A stretch of 64,000 nucleotides of DNA, from NCBI GenBank assembly GCA_052435735.1, contig JBQVNB010000001.1:186001-250000 (forward strand), given 5' to 3'. Made by a program: the position numbers and the translations under genes. This document shows positions 24,671 through 34,319 of this stretch, piece after piece; the stretch's first letter is position 1, and every line of letters begins with the position of its first letter. This stretch comes from Aliihoeflea sp052435735 (GTDB lineage: Bacteria > Pseudomonadota > Alphaproteobacteria > Rhizobiales > Rhizobiaceae). Under the pieces are notes generated by a model that saw only the letters and a program-made list of their open reading frames with translations, searched no databases and was not told the DNA's origin.

Positions 24671-25810
24671 ATGGTTGACGCTCTGGAAACGGCCGACGGG
24701 GCGCGCGCCGGGCTTGCCATCACCGTGGAAGCGGCGGGGCTGCAGGCGCTTCGGCGCTACCGCGACTTTGCCGGGCCGCGTGCGAAAGGGGCGGCTCAGC
24801 ATCCGCTCTGGTTCGAGAAATGGCTCGAAACGACCGGCGAGCGCGGATGGATCGTCTGGGTCGCGGACGGAACAAACACGCTTGCCGCGCTGCCGCTCGT
24901 CGAAACACGCATTTCCGGGCTGCCCGCGCTCGCCTTTGCCGGCGGCGCCCATGCCAACGGAAATTTCTGCCCCGCAACCCATTCCGGCACGGCGGTTTGC
25001 ATGGCGGCGCTCAAGGCCGCGATACGCCAATCCCTGCCGCATGTCGCCCTGTTGTCGCTCGAACGCCAGCACCGGACCCTTGACGGGCAGACGAACGTCC
25101 TTGCGGCCATGGCGACGCGAACCAGCCCGAACATCGCCCTTGCGGCAAGCCTCGACGGCGGTTTTGCCGGCCTCTTGTCGCGCACCAACGGCAAGAAGAA
25201 ATCGAAGAAGCGCCGCGCCCAGTGGCGACGCTTCGAGGATGCCGGCGGCAGCGCGGTGGTGAAACCCGCAACGACCGCCGAAATCGACGCGATTCTGGAC
25301 GCGTTTTTCCGACTGAAGGCTGCCCGGCTCGAGAAGGCGGGTATTGCAGACGCCTTCGGCGATCCGCAGATCCGCGAATTCTGGCGGGCGATTCTCGACG
25401 CCAGCCGCGAAGAGGCCGATACGCCATTTTCGGTCGAAGCGCTCGTCGTCGGCGGCAAGCCGAGGGCGATTACCGGCTCGACGCACCTTCGCGACCGAAC
25501 GGTGTGCGAATTCGGCGCCATCGAGGACGGCGACCTGGCATCGATCAGCCCGGGCGAATATCTGGCCTATTCCAATCTGGAAGAGGCCTGCGCGAAAGGT
25601 CTGCCGCTCTACGATTTCAGCGTGGGCGACGAGGCCTACAAGCGCTCCTGGTGCGATATCGAGATTTCGCATTTCGACGTCGTCGTCCCGCTGACGCCGG
25701 CGGCCCGCCTTGCCGTTCTCGGCTTCGACGTGATTGCCGGAGCCAAGAAGCGGATCAAGGCCAGCCCGAAGCTTTGGGCCTTCGCGAAAGCGGTGCGTCG
25801 CCTCAGGTGA
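24671..25810 (+). CDS. GNAT-type acyltransferase, CelD/BcsL-like
   Basis: The 379-residue protein matches the CelD-like double-GNAT group found in exopolysaccharide loci. LWFEKWLETTGERGWIVWVA begins the first half; the second half contains RLKAARLEKAGIADAF and the conserved end LPLYDFSVGDEAYKRSWCD. The role is probably acylation of a sugar or lipid precursor. Its stop is directly adjacent to the convergent stop of the GumC-like gene, with no spacer. Confidence 0.85.
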   Translation: MVDALETADGARAGLAITVEAAGLQALRRYRDFAGPRAKGAAQHPLWFEKWLETTGERGWIVWVADGTNTLAALPLVETRISGLPALAFAGGAHANGNFCPATHSGTAVCMAALKAAIRQSLPHVALLSLERQHRTLDGQTNVLAAMATRTSPNIALAASLDGGFAGLLSRTNGKKKSKKRRAQWRRFEDAGGSAVVKPATTAEIDAILDAFFRLKAARLEKAGIADAFGDPQIREFWRAILDASREEADTPFSVEALVVGGKPRAITGSTHLRDRTVCEFGAIEDGDLASISPGEYLAYSNLEEACAKGLPLYDFSVGDEAYKRSWCDIEISHFDVVVPLTPAARLAVLGFDVIAGAKKRIKASPKLWAFAKAVRRLR

Positions 25811-27874
25811 TCAGGCGACCGTCCGCGCCTCGTCTTGTGCCTGCGGGGCCGGTGCGACGACGCGAGCGGCCTCTCCATATCCTGCTGCGAACAGGCTTTC
25901 GGACGCCGCCAGCACGCGGTCGTCCGCCGCATCGATGACGCCGATCATGATCTCGCTCGTGTCCCCCGCGACCCGGCGAAGGCCTTCGCTTTCGGTCGGT
26001 CCGCACTCGACGACGACGATGTCATAGGCCGTCGTCAGCGACGTCAGGATGATCGGCAGGCGGTCTGCGGCGCGCATGGCGCGACGCGGTTCGGCCGTGC
26101 CGACGGGAATGACGTGCGCGTCGGAATAGAGGTCGCCGTGGATCGTCTCGGTGAACTGCGCTTCGGCGGCCAGGAGGTTGGTGATGCCTGTATAGGTGCG
26201 GCTTTCCAGCATGTGGCTCGACGGCGTTCCGGTGAAGGTGAGATCGAGATAGAGGACGCGCATCCCCGCATCGGCCAGCTCGCGAGCGACCATGACGGAG
26301 GCCGTCGAGGCCTCCTCACCCTCCGGCGATACGAATATGGCACGCGAGACGCCGGCGGCGATCAGTCGTTCGGCAGCCGTCTCGACGGAGACGTCGAGTG
26401 GCAGCGGGCCAGCGTCATGCGAAACAGCGGCGGCCTCGGCGGATGCAGCGGCGGGCATGACGAGATGGGGAACCGGATGAACACGCGCGCCGCCCGCCGC
26501 AGGGCGCATCGCCCGACCGCTGAACAGTTCGCCCAAAAGTGTGCCAACGATCATCAGCAGAAGCGAGCCCATGAAGGCGGCGCCGAGGATCGGGCCGTAT
26601 TTCGGATAGTAGGAATCCACCGGCGGCGTGGCGCGTGCGAAAATGCGCGCGTCGACCGGCAGATAGTTGCGGTCGCCACGCGCGCTCGCCTCGCGGAAGC
26701 GTGTCAGGTAGGATTCGAGGAGTTCGCGCTGCGCCGTCGCCTCGCGCTCGAGCGCGCGCAGTTCGACCTCTTCCGTGCCGGCGGCAGCGGATGTCGATTT
26801 CAACGCGTCCAGATCCTGCTGCAAGCGCTCTTCGCTGCGCTGGGCCGCGCGGGACTCGTTCTCGAGGCTCTGCAGCACCGTGCGCGCTTCTTGGCGGATA
26901 CGCGTCGACAGGTCGGCCAGTTGCGAGCGCAGGCCACGAAGGCGCGGATGGTTGTCGAGAAGCGTCGTCGACAGATCGGCGATCTCCGCGTTCAACTGCA
27001 CCTCGCGCTCGCGCAGACGCTGAACGACCGGCGAGGCGAGAACTTCCGGTACGGCATCGAGCGACGCGCCGGTATCGATCGCCTGGCGGACGCCCTCGGC
27101 CCGCGCCTCGGCGGCCGAGCGACTGGCGCGCACGCGCGACAGTTCGGACGAAAGCTCGGAGAGCTGCTGGCTTGCCAGCGTCGAATTGTTCTGGCCGACG
27201 AGAAGCCCCGAACGGGCACGGAACGCAGCCACGTTCGCTTCGGCCTCGCGGACCCGCTCCCGCAGATCGGCGATCTCGGGCGCGAGCCAGCCGGTCGCGT
27301 CCTCGTTGGAAAGAAGCTTTGCAGCGCGCTGTTCGTCGAGATAGGCGTCGGCGATCGCGTTCGGAACGGCAGCGGCCAGTTCGCGATCCTCGGACGAGAA
27401 GCGCACAACGATGACGCGGGAATTCTCGACGCGATAGACGGAGAGCTTCTCGCGCATGATGTCAATGGTCGTCTGCGCGCGCAGCAATTCGTCCGAGCCG
27501 CCGAGGCCGAACGAAGCGAGTATGCCGCCGCTCTGAAACTCGGCACGCTCGGCGAGCTGCAATTCGGCGGCGACGCGGCGCAGGATGTCACTTGAGGCGA
27601 TCACCTCGACCTGGCTTGCAACGCCCTCATCGTCGAGGATAGGCCGATCGCCCTCGCCCGCCCCCGACATGCGCGTATAGGCGGACTCGCGGGCTTCGAT
27701 CAGAATGCGCGTTTCGGCACGGTAGAGCGGCGTTGCGAAATAGGCAAGCAGGAAGGCGGCGATGGTCACGACCAGCACGACCGTCAGGATAGGCTTCCAC
27801 CTGTCGCGCACACTCAAGGCGAGACGGCGAAGGTCGATATCGACGTCGTTGCCACCCACTTGCATTCCGCTCAT
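25811..27874 (-). CDS. GumC/ExoP-like chain-length protein with degenerate kinase domain
   Basis: The protein has about 687 residues. A Wzz domain follows the first membrane span (WKPILTVVLVVTIAAFLLAY), then a long coiled coil, a second span (GPILGAAFMGSLLLMIVGTL) and a C-terminal P-loop-like domain. In that domain the Walker A position reads SPEGEEASTAS, with no lysine, and no tyrosine cluster follows, so it is unlikely to be an active tyrosine kinase. The start at 27874 follows GGAGTGGATTCGCT; an ATG at 27916 has no binding site. It sets polymer length in Wzy-type export. Confidence 0.9.
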   Translation of the reverse strand: MSGMQVGGNDVDIDLRRLALSVRDRWKPILTVVLVVTIAAFLLAYFATPLYRAETRILIEARESAYTRMSGAGEGDRPILDDEGVASQVEVIASSDILRRVAAELQLAERAEFQSGGILASFGLGGSDELLRAQTTIDIMREKLSVYRVENSRVIVVRFSSEDRELAAAVPNAIADAYLDEQRAAKLLSNEDATGWLAPEIADLRERVREAEANVAAFRARSGLLVGQNNSTLASQQLSELSSELSRVRASRSAAEARAEGVRQAIDTGASLDAVPEVLASPVVQRLREREVQLNAEIADLSTTLLDNHPRLRGLRSQLADLSTRIRQEARTVLQSLENESRAAQRSEERLQQDLDALKSTSAAAGTEEVELRALEREATAQRELLESYLTRFREASARGDRNYLPVDARIFARATPPVDSYYPKYGPILGAAFMGSLLLMIVGTLLGELFSGRAMRPAAGGARVHPVPHLVMPAAASAEAAAVSHDAGPLPLDVSVETAAERLIAAGVSRAIFVSPEGEEASTASVMVARELADAGMRVLYLDLTFTGTPSSHMLESRTYTGITNLLAAEAQFTETIHGDLYSDAHVIPVGTAEPRRAMRAADRLPIILTSLTTAYDIVVVECGPTESEGLRRVAGDTSEIMIGVIDAADDRVLAASESLFAAGYGEAARVVAPAPQAQDEARTVA

Positions 27875-28041
27875 AGCGAATCCACTCCGGCCCAAGGCGC
27901 CCAGAAGTAAAGACACATGGTAACCATCGAGTTAACGATTGCGGCGGCGCGCGCGGCAATCATGACTGGGCTTTACCGGCCATTAACCTTAACGAGCCGA
28001 TAACAGGCCATCTGCAATCGGGCTGCTTCGCGGCTCTAGGG

Positions 28042-28617
28042 ATGGACGCTCGCCAGGTCATGAAACGCCCCGCTCTTTATGGTCTCCTCGCTCTCGCGTT
28101 CCTCTCGGGCTGCACCAGCTACCAGCCCGCCCCGCATGCCTTCCACGAGGCGATCAACCAGCCCTACGTCCTCGACGCAGGCGACCGGGTGCGGATTTCG
28201 GTTTTCGAGCAGGCATCGCTGACCAACAGCTACTCCGTCGACCAGTCCGGCTACATCGCCTTTCCGCTCATTGGCGCGGTGGCCGCGCGCGGCTATACGC
28301 TGCAGCAGATCGAAGGCCAGATCGCGACCAAGCTGCGCGACGGCTATATCCGCAATCCCGACGTCACCGCCGAGATCGATCGCTACCGGCCGGTCTTCAT
28401 CATGGGCGAAGTGGGTGCGGCCGGACAGTATTCCTACGTGCCGGGCATGACGGTCCAGAAGGCCGTGGCGGCCGCTGGCGGCTATACGCCGCGCGCGCAG
28501 CAGCGCGACGTCGATATCACGCGCCAGATCAATGGCGAGGTGATGACGGGCCGCGTGACGACGACGGACCCGGTCCTGCCCGGCGACACGCTCTATGTGC
28601 GCGAACGCTTCTTTTAG
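28042..28617 (+). CDS. Outer membrane polysaccharide export lipoprotein (Wza/GumB-like)
   Basis: The 191-residue protein has a lipobox, FLSGC, with the cysteine near residue 24. A polysaccharide export domain follows (YVLDAGDRVRISVFEQASLT, IAFPLIGAV, NPDVTAEID) and then a SLBB domain (VFIMGEVGAAGQYSYVPGMT). The length matches the short GumB type rather than full Wza. ATG codons at 28042 and 28060 are both possible; neither has a strong binding site. It forms the outer membrane exit for the polymer and is divergent from the GumC-like gene. Confidence 0.92.
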   Translation: MDARQVMKRPALYGLLALAFLSGCTSYQPAPHAFHEAINQPYVLDAGDRVRISVFEQASLTNSYSVDQSGYIAFPLIGAVAARGYTLQQIEGQIATKLRDGYIRNPDVTAEIDRYRPVFIMGEVGAAGQYSYVPGMTVQKAVAAAGGYTPRAQQRDVDITRQINGEVMTGRVTTTDPVLPGDTLYVRERFF

Positions 28618-28639
28618 GGTTTCGCGCGCATAAGGTCGC

Positions 28640-29743
28640 ATGCGGATCGTCCATACGTTCAGATCTCCGGTCGGCGGCATCTTCCGCCATGTGCGCGATC
28701 TCGCTTCGGCCCAGCATGCGGCCGGCCACGAGGTGGCCATCGTCTGCGATTCCACGACCGGTGGCGAACATGAAGACCGCCTTTTCAAGACGGTCGAGCC
28801 CTATGTCTCGCTCGGCATCCACCGCATCGCCATGCAGCGCCATGTCGGGATCGGCGACCTGAAATCGGCCATCCGCGCATTCAACCTTCTCGGCGATCTG
28901 AAGCCGGATGTCCTGCACGGCCACGGCGCCAAGGGCGGCTTTTACGCGCGTTTCTTCGGCACGCTGCTCAAGCGGCGGCACCGGTCTCTCGAGCGGCTCT
29001 ATTCTCCGCATGGCGGGGTGCTGCACTATGATCCCCGCTCGGCGGCCGGGCGTGGCTATTTCCTCGCCGAGCGCCAACTGGAGCGCTTCAGCGACCACAT
29101 CCTTTTCGTCTCTGATTTCGAACGGCGCACCTATCTCGCCAAGGTCGGCACGCCGCGCGCACCGCACAGCCTCGTCTATAACGGCTTGCAGGCGTCCGAA
29201 TTCGAGCCGGTGGAAACGCGGCCCGATGCCGCCGACTTTCTCTATATCGGCATGATGCGCGACCTGAAGGGACCCGATCTCTTCATCGAGGCACTGGCGC
29301 AGGTGCGGGACCGGTTTCCGGCTGTCAGCGCACACATGGTGGGCGACGGTGACGACCTTCCCCGCTATCGCGACCGCGTCGCCCGGTTGGGCCTCTCCGT
29401 CACCTTCCACGCCGCCATGCCTGCCAGGCTGGCGTTCGGCATGGCGCATGTGATGGTGGTGCCCTCGCGCGCGGAGGCGATGCCCTACATCGTTCTGGAA
29501 GCACTCGGCGCCGGGCGGCCGATGATCGCCACCGCCGTGGGCGGAATTCCCGAAATCCTCGGCGCGAACTCGCCTGCCCTCGCCGAACCTACCACCGACA
29601 GCCTTGCTGCGCTGATGATCCGCGCGATGGAAGATCGCGGCTGGCTCGCCGCTTCCATGCCCGACGCGAGGCGCCTGGAGCAGGATTTCAGCGCCTCCGC
29701 CATGGCGGGGCGTATCGAAAGCATTTACCGTAAATCTGCTTGA
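28640..29743 (+). CDS. Glycosyltransferase family 4
   Basis: The 367-residue GT-B enzyme has the donor-side signature near the C-terminus: PSRAEAMPYIVLEALGAGRP with the ExxxxxxxE glutamates, and FLYIGMMRDLKGPDLFIEAL at the start of the second domain. The acceptor side has VGGIFRHVRDLASAQHAAGH. It adds one sugar to the growing lipid-linked repeat unit. It follows the Wza-like gene by 22 bases and precedes the initiating transferase. Confidence 0.92.
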   Translation: MRIVHTFRSPVGGIFRHVRDLASAQHAAGHEVAIVCDSTTGGEHEDRLFKTVEPYVSLGIHRIAMQRHVGIGDLKSAIRAFNLLGDLKPDVLHGHGAKGGFYARFFGTLLKRRHRSLERLYSPHGGVLHYDPRSAAGRGYFLAERQLERFSDHILFVSDFERRTYLAKVGTPRAPHSLVYNGLQASEFEPVETRPDAADFLYIGMMRDLKGPDLFIEALAQVRDRFPAVSAHMVGDGDDLPRYRDRVARLGLSVTFHAAMPARLAFGMAHVMVVPSRAEAMPYIVLEALGAGRPMIATAVGGIPEILGANSPALAEPTTDSLAALMIRAMEDRGWLAASMPDARRLEQDFSASAMAGRIESIYRKSA

Positions 29744-29820
29744 GGGGCGACAGGCCCTTCGTTTCAAGCGTTTCTTAGGGCAGCCACCGTAAGGCTTTCT
29801 CGCAGATTGCGAGTGTGCCC

Positions 29821-31356
29821 ATGAACCACAGCCAGCCGCCTCACCAGTTCACGGCGAAAGCCGTCCGCGATTTCGCCGATGCCTCGGCGCCCGCCGGCAC
29901 CGGCGAGCTGAGCGAAATCGCACGCACCGTCGCCTCGCAATATCGCGCCGACACGATGTCGCCTGTCATGGTCAGCGGCTTGCTGCGTCTTTGCGAGTTC
30001 CTGATCCTCGCCCTGACCGGCCTCTCCATATACTTTGCCTATGCCAGCGGCGCCATCGGCCTAACCTATGGCTATCCGCTCGTCATTCTCGCGGGCTCGG
30101 GCCTTGGCGTGCTGCTGCTCGAAATCGCCAATCTCTACCAGCTCGGCGTCATGCGCCGGCCATTCGTGTTCCTGCCGCGCATCGTTCTCGTCGTGACCGC
30201 GACGTTCGCGCTTCTGGCGATGGCAGGGTTCTTCCTCAAGATATCCGACGAGTTCTCGCGGGTCTGGTTCGCCGGCTGGCTCGCCAGCGCCCTGCTCCTC
30301 GTCCTTTCGGGACGCGTCATGCTGTCGGTCCTGATCCGGCGGTGGGCGCGAAACGGCACGCTGGAACGACGTGCGCTGATCGTGGGCGGCGGCAAGCCTG
30401 CCGAGGCGTTGATCCGCACCATCGAGCAGGACCCCGACAACGACATCCGCATCTGCGGCATCTTCGACGACCGCGACGATTCGCGCTCGCCGCCGATCGT
30501 CGCCGGCTATCCGAAGCTCGGCTCCGTGACCGAACTCGTGGAATTCGCTCGAATCGCGCGGATCGACATGCTGATCGTCTCGCTGCCACTGAGCGCCCAA
30601 TCGCGCGTCCTGTCGCTCCTGAAGCGGCTATGGGTGCTGCCGGTGGACATTCGCCTCTCAGCGCATTCGAGCCAGCTCCGCTTCCGCCCGCGCGCCTATT
30701 CCTATGTCGGCTCTGTGCCGATGCTCGACATCTTCGATAAGCCGATCAACGACTGGGATTCGGTCGCCAAGCGCCTGTTCGACATAAGTTTCAGCCTAGC
30801 CGGCCTGATCGCTTTCTCGCCGCTGATGATCGCGACCGCCATCGCCATCAAGCTCGACAGCAAGGGCCCCGTCTTCTTCAAGCAGAAGCGGCACGGATTC
30901 AACAACGAGGTCATCGAGGTCTTCAAGTTCCGCTCGATGTACACCGACCAGTGCGACCCGCTCGCACGCCGCGCCGTCACCAAGGGCGACCCGCGGGTGA
31001 CGCGCGTCGGCCGCATCATCCGCAAGACCTCGATCGACGAACTGCCGCAGTTCTTCAACGCGCTTCTGGGATCGCTTTCGCTCGTCGGCCCGCGTCCGCA
31101 CGCCATCAAGGGCCATTCGCAGGACCGGCTGTTCGAGGAGGTCGTCGACGGCTATTTCGCGCGGCACCGCGTCAAGCCTGGCGTTACCGGTTGGGCGCAG
31201 ATCAACGGCCTGCGCGGCGAGATCGACCATGACGACAAGATCCGCCGCCGCACCGAATACGATCTGGACTATATCGAGAACTGGTCGCTCGGGCTCGACC
31301 TGAAGATCCTGTTCCTGACGCCGCTGCGGCTCCTGAATACGGAGAATGCGTATTGA
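29821..31356 (+). CDS. Undecaprenyl-phosphate sugar phosphotransferase (WcaJ/ExoY type)
   Basis: The 511-residue protein has four or five N-terminal spans, a central Rossmann-like domain (RRALIVGGGKPAEALIRTIE) and the C-terminal transferase domain with KRLFDISFSLAGLIAFSP, GPVFFKQKRHGFN, FKFRSMYTD, LPQFFNALLGSLSLVGPRPH and PGVTGWAQINGLRGE. It loads the first sugar-phosphate, probably glucose-1-P, on undecaprenyl phosphate. An in-frame GTG at 29815 is an alternative start. It overlaps the polymerase gene by four bases. Confidence 0.95.
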   Translation: MNHSQPPHQFTAKAVRDFADASAPAGTGELSEIARTVASQYRADTMSPVMVSGLLRLCEFLILALTGLSIYFAYASGAIGLTYGYPLVILAGSGLGVLLLEIANLYQLGVMRRPFVFLPRIVLVVTATFALLAMAGFFLKISDEFSRVWFAGWLASALLLVLSGRVMLSVLIRRWARNGTLERRALIVGGGKPAEALIRTIEQDPDNDIRICGIFDDRDDSRSPPIVAGYPKLGSVTELVEFARIARIDMLIVSLPLSAQSRVLSLLKRLWVLPVDIRLSAHSSQLRFRPRAYSYVGSVPMLDIFDKPINDWDSVAKRLFDISFSLAGLIAFSPLMIATAIAIKLDSKGPVFFKQKRHGFNNEVIEVFKFRSMYTDQCDPLARRAVTKGDPRVTRVGRIIRKTSIDELPQFFNALLGSLSLVGPRPHAIKGHSQDRLFEEVVDGYFARHRVKPGVTGWAQINGLRGEIDHDDKIRRRTEYDLDYIENWSLGLDLKILFLTPLRLLNTENAY

Positions 31357-32645
31357 GCGCCGCCGTCGGCACCCTGCCCCGCGCGGCGATCGACGCCAAG
31401 ATCGTCGCGCTGACGAGTTCCGTCGCCGTGGGCCTTGGCGTCGGGCTTGCCGGGTTCGTGCAGAACGAACCGGCGCCCTACGAACTCTACATGGTCGCGC
31501 TCATCGGCATCTGGGCGCTGTTCGGGCTTGCCATCTCGCGCACGACCGCTCCCCTTCTCGTCCTGTGGATCGTCTATCTGATCGGCGGAATGGTCTCGAT
31601 GACCCAGATGGACGACCTCAAGGACACGCCGCTCTACCTGGCCGTAACGGCATTCCTGGCGCTGACGGCGGTGTTCGTGGCCGCTATCGTCGAGAAGCGG
31701 GCCGGGCTGCTGCGTCCGATCTTCATCGGCTGGACACTCGCCGCCTGCCTGACGGGACTTTTGGGCATTCTCGGCTATTTCGGCGCCTTTCCCAGCGCCG
31801 ACCGGTTCACCCTCTACGACCGGGCGGCCGGCGCCTTCAAGGACCCGAACGTGTTCGGTCCCTTCCTCGTGCTGCCGGCGGTATGGCTTCTGCATGGGCT
31901 CGTGACAGGCCGTCTGATGAAGATGCCGATCCAGGCATCCGGGCTTCTCATCCTGTCCTTCGCGATCTTCCTCTCCTTCTCGCGCGGCGCATGGGGTCTT
32001 TACGCCCTCTCCGCACTCACCGTCTGCGCGGCGGTCTTTCTCAACTCCTCGAGCAACAAGCTGCGGCTGCGCATCCTCGTTATGGCTCTGATCGGCATGG
32101 GCATGATCGCGCTCGCCGTCATGGTCGCGCTTCAGATTCCGCAGGTCGCGACGTTGTTCGAAACGCGCGCGCAACTCGTCCAGGACTATGACGGCGCACG
32201 GCTCGGCCGCTTCGCCCGCTACGGACTCGGCTTCGCGCTCGCCATGGAGCATCCGCTGGGCATCGGCCCTCTGGTCTTCGGCACGATCTTCGGCGAGGAC
32301 ACCCACAATATCTGGCTGAAAGCGCTGATGGACTACGGTTGGCTCGGCTTTGCCGCCTATGTCTCGCTGCTGGTCTTCACGGTCACAGCCGGTTTTCGCA
32401 TCCTGTTCCGCCAGCGGGTCTGGCAGCCATTCCTGCTTTGCGCGTGGGTCGTGTTCATTGGCCACATCCTTCTCGGCACCGTCATTGACATGGACCACTG
32501 GCGCCACTTCTATCTCTTGATGGGCATCATCTGGGGATGCGTCGGGCTGGAAGCGCGCCATCAGGCAAGCGGTTCCGCCGCGTCACCGTCCAATTCCATT
32601 GCGCCGCGCAATTATGCGCTTGCCTTGCCAAGACCGACCAATTAG
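31353..32645 (+). CDS. O-antigen ligase/Wzy-like polymerase
   Basis: The 430-residue protein has about ten to twelve spans and a large periplasmic loop with RFARYGLGFALAMEHPLGIG and DTHNIWLKALMDYGWLG, matching the Wzy_C/O-antigen ligase family. The start is a TTG at 31353-31355 inside TTGA, overlapping the upstream stop, with GGAG eight bases before it. In this locus polymerisation of the repeat unit is more likely than ligation. The locus ends here, before tRNA-Pro. Confidence 0.87.
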   Translation: MSAAVGTLPRAAIDAKIVALTSSVAVGLGVGLAGFVQNEPAPYELYMVALIGIWALFGLAISRTTAPLLVLWIVYLIGGMVSMTQMDDLKDTPLYLAVTAFLALTAVFVAAIVEKRAGLLRPIFIGWTLAACLTGLLGILGYFGAFPSADRFTLYDRAAGAFKDPNVFGPFLVLPAVWLLHGLVTGRLMKMPIQASGLLILSFAIFLSFSRGAWGLYALSALTVCAAVFLNSSSNKLRLRILVMALIGMGMIALAVMVALQIPQVATLFETRAQLVQDYDGARLGRFARYGLGFALAMEHPLGIGPLVFGTIFGEDTHNIWLKALMDYGWLGFAAYVSLLVFTVTAGFRILFRQRVWQPFLLCAWVVFIGHILLGTVIDMDHWRHFYLLMGIIWGCVGLEARHQASGSAASPSNSIAPRNYALALPRPTN

Positions 32646-32659
32646 AGCTTCGCACGGCT

Positions 32660-32736
<77 letters not shown>

Positions 32737-32770
32737 TTTTCCTTCCCCTGACCATCTTTTCCCCGATACG

Positions 32771-32793
32771 AAAAAGGCCGGCAATGCCGGCCT
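32771..32793 (-). terminator. Rho-independent terminator, probably bidirectional
   Basis: AAAAAGGCCGGC-AAT-GCCGGCCTTT forms a near-perfect stem with T runs on the minus strand. It ends the small membrane protein gene (stop at 32815) and could also end the tRNA-Pro transcript. Confidence 0.85.
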
Positions 32794-32814
32794 TTCGGTC
32801 AGTTTCCGTACAAC

Positions 32815-33123
32815 TCAGCGACGCAGAAGCGCAGCGGCTGCCAGTCCCACGACCGCAAGGCCGGCGAGGACGAGTGCGGGATGTTCGCGTGCGGTCTGCT
32901 CCGCATAGCGCGCTTGCTTGCGCACCACCGGCATCCAGTCATGGATGCGCTCGGCAATGTCGTCATAGGCGTCGGATGCGGTCTCGCGCGTGTCGTCGTA
33001 GAAGTGCGAGCCGCGCTTGCGCGCCTGCCGGCTGAGGACGGACAGTTCCTTGCTCAGATGCGCAATGCGCCGTTCAAGATCGTCATCCCAGGAACGACGG
33101 CCGCCGAAGATCGAATATGACAT
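32815..33123 (-). CDS. Small ribosome/membrane-associated protein, ElaB/YqjD-like
   Basis: The 102-residue protein has an amphipathic, charged N-terminal two-thirds (DDDLERRIAHLSKELSVLSR) likely to form a coiled coil, then EHPALVLAGLAVVGLAAAAL as a C-terminal membrane anchor, and ends LLRR. This layout matches the ElaB/YqjD-type tail-anchored proteins. The start at 33123 (MSYSIFGGRRSW) is preferred over 33138. Function in this lineage is unknown. Confidence 0.7.
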   Translation of the reverse strand: MSYSIFGGRRSWDDDLERRIAHLSKELSVLSRQARKRGSHFYDDTRETASDAYDDIAERIHDWMPVVRKQARYAEQTAREHPALVLAGLAVVGLAAAALLRR

Positions 33124-33202
33124 GAGTGGTCCTTCCATTCGCCACGTGTTTGCCTAACAAACGGCGGCGCAAGGGCTTGGTTCCACTGGAGTTGCGGCGG
33201 CT

Positions 33203-33742
33203 TCAGCGCACCTGGTCGAGCAGGCGCTTGCATTCCAGAAGGTCGAACAGCGCCTCCTGAAGCAAGGCGCGGTTGTCGCGCGACAGGCGTTCGTCGTCGG
33301 GCGCCACCGGCCCTTCGTCCTCACCGCGACCGAGCCCGAAAAACCGGCGTGCCGGCTTGGCCTTGGCCTGGCCGAGGATCATCTCGTCGTCGCCATCGCC
33401 CTCCGGCGCGGCATGGACGGCCTCCGCCTCCTGCTGCTTGCGCTGCGCAATGGCCTCGACCGCCGCCATATCGCCGTTTCCGATGGCAATGACGAACTGG
33501 TTTCCATTGTCGCGCAGAAGCTTCTGCACGCCCTTGATCGTATAGCCCTGGTCGTAGAGCATGTGCCGGATGCCCTTGATCAGCTCGACATCCTGCGGGC
33601 GGTAGTAGCGGCGGCCGCCGCCCCGCTTCATCGGCTTGATCTGCGAAAAGCGCGTTTCCCAGAAACGCAGGACGTGCTGCGGCAGGTCGAGATCGTCGGC
33701 GACCTCGCTGATCGTGCGGAATGCGTCGGGAGACTTTTCCAT
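33203..33742 (-). CDS. MerR-family transcriptional regulator
   Basis: The 179-residue protein has an N-terminal MerR winged helix (FRTISEVADDLDLPQHVLRF, then RYYRPQDVELIKGIRHMLYD) followed by a charged, low-complexity stretch and a short C-terminal helix. It belongs to the group that sits beside ihfA in many alphaproteobacteria. No cysteine-rich metal site or ligand domain is present. It is 113 bases downstream of ihfA on the same strand. Confidence 0.9.
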   Translation of the reverse strand: MEKSPDAFRTISEVADDLDLPQHVLRFWETRFSQIKPMKRGGGRRYYRPQDVELIKGIRHMLYDQGYTIKGVQKLLRDNGNQFVIAIGNGDMAAVEAIAQRKQQEAEAVHAAPEGDGDDEMILGQAKAKPARRFFGLGRGEDEGPVAPDDERLSRDNRALLQEALFDLLECKRLLDQVR

Positions 33743-33855
33743 GGCGTGCTCGCTTTCAGGGCTCGCGATTCGCCAGTATTACAGACCCTTAGAAGGGCAT
33801 ATTCAAGTGCGGGGCGGTCTTGCCCCCCGATTTTGCTGTCATGACCGGTCCGGCC

Positions 33856-34197
33856 TCAGCCCTTCGCGAGCTTGGCTTCCGTGACCGGATTTGCGATGGC
33901 GCGATGATTGTCGAGAATTCGCTGCTTCAACACGTTCGACGCCTTGAAGGTCATCACCCGGCGCGGAAGGATCGGCACCTCTTCACCCGTCTTCGGGTTA
34001 CGGCCGACGCGCTCGTTCTTCGAGCGGACCTGGAAGGTCGCGAAGGAGGACAGCTTCACCATCTCCCCGCGGACGATGGCGTCGCAAATCTCGTCGAGCA
34101 CCATCTCGACGAGTTGCGCGGATTCGGTGCGCGAAAGCCCGACCTGTCGGTAGACAGTTTCGGCGAGATCGGCACGCGTTAAAGTCTTTCCCCCCAT
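33856..34197 (-). CDS. ihfA: Integration host factor alpha subunit
   Basis: The 113-residue protein has the IHF-alpha signature: TLTRADLAETVYRQVGLSRT, LVEMVLDEICDAIVRGEMVK, VRSKNERVGRNPKTGEEVPI with the DNA-intercalating proline, and RRVMTFKASNVLKQRI. The start at 34197 gives the usual N-terminus. IHF bends DNA at specific sites in recombination and transcription. It follows fabH in the conserved plsX-fabH-ihfA-merR run. Confidence 0.95.
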   Translation of the reverse strand: MGGKTLTRADLAETVYRQVGLSRTESAQLVEMVLDEICDAIVRGEMVKLSSFATFQVRSKNERVGRNPKTGEEVPILPRRVMTFKASNVLKQRILDNHRAIANPVTEAKLAKG

Positions 34198-34319
34198 CGG
34201 CCGTCCAACCATTCTGAAAAAACAGGCGAATTTTCAAGCAGTGAGGACGTTAGGAAATTGGGGTGTCGAGGTCAAGAACCCATTGACCCCGCTTGGTTTA
34301 TCCCAGCCGCCGGCCAATG

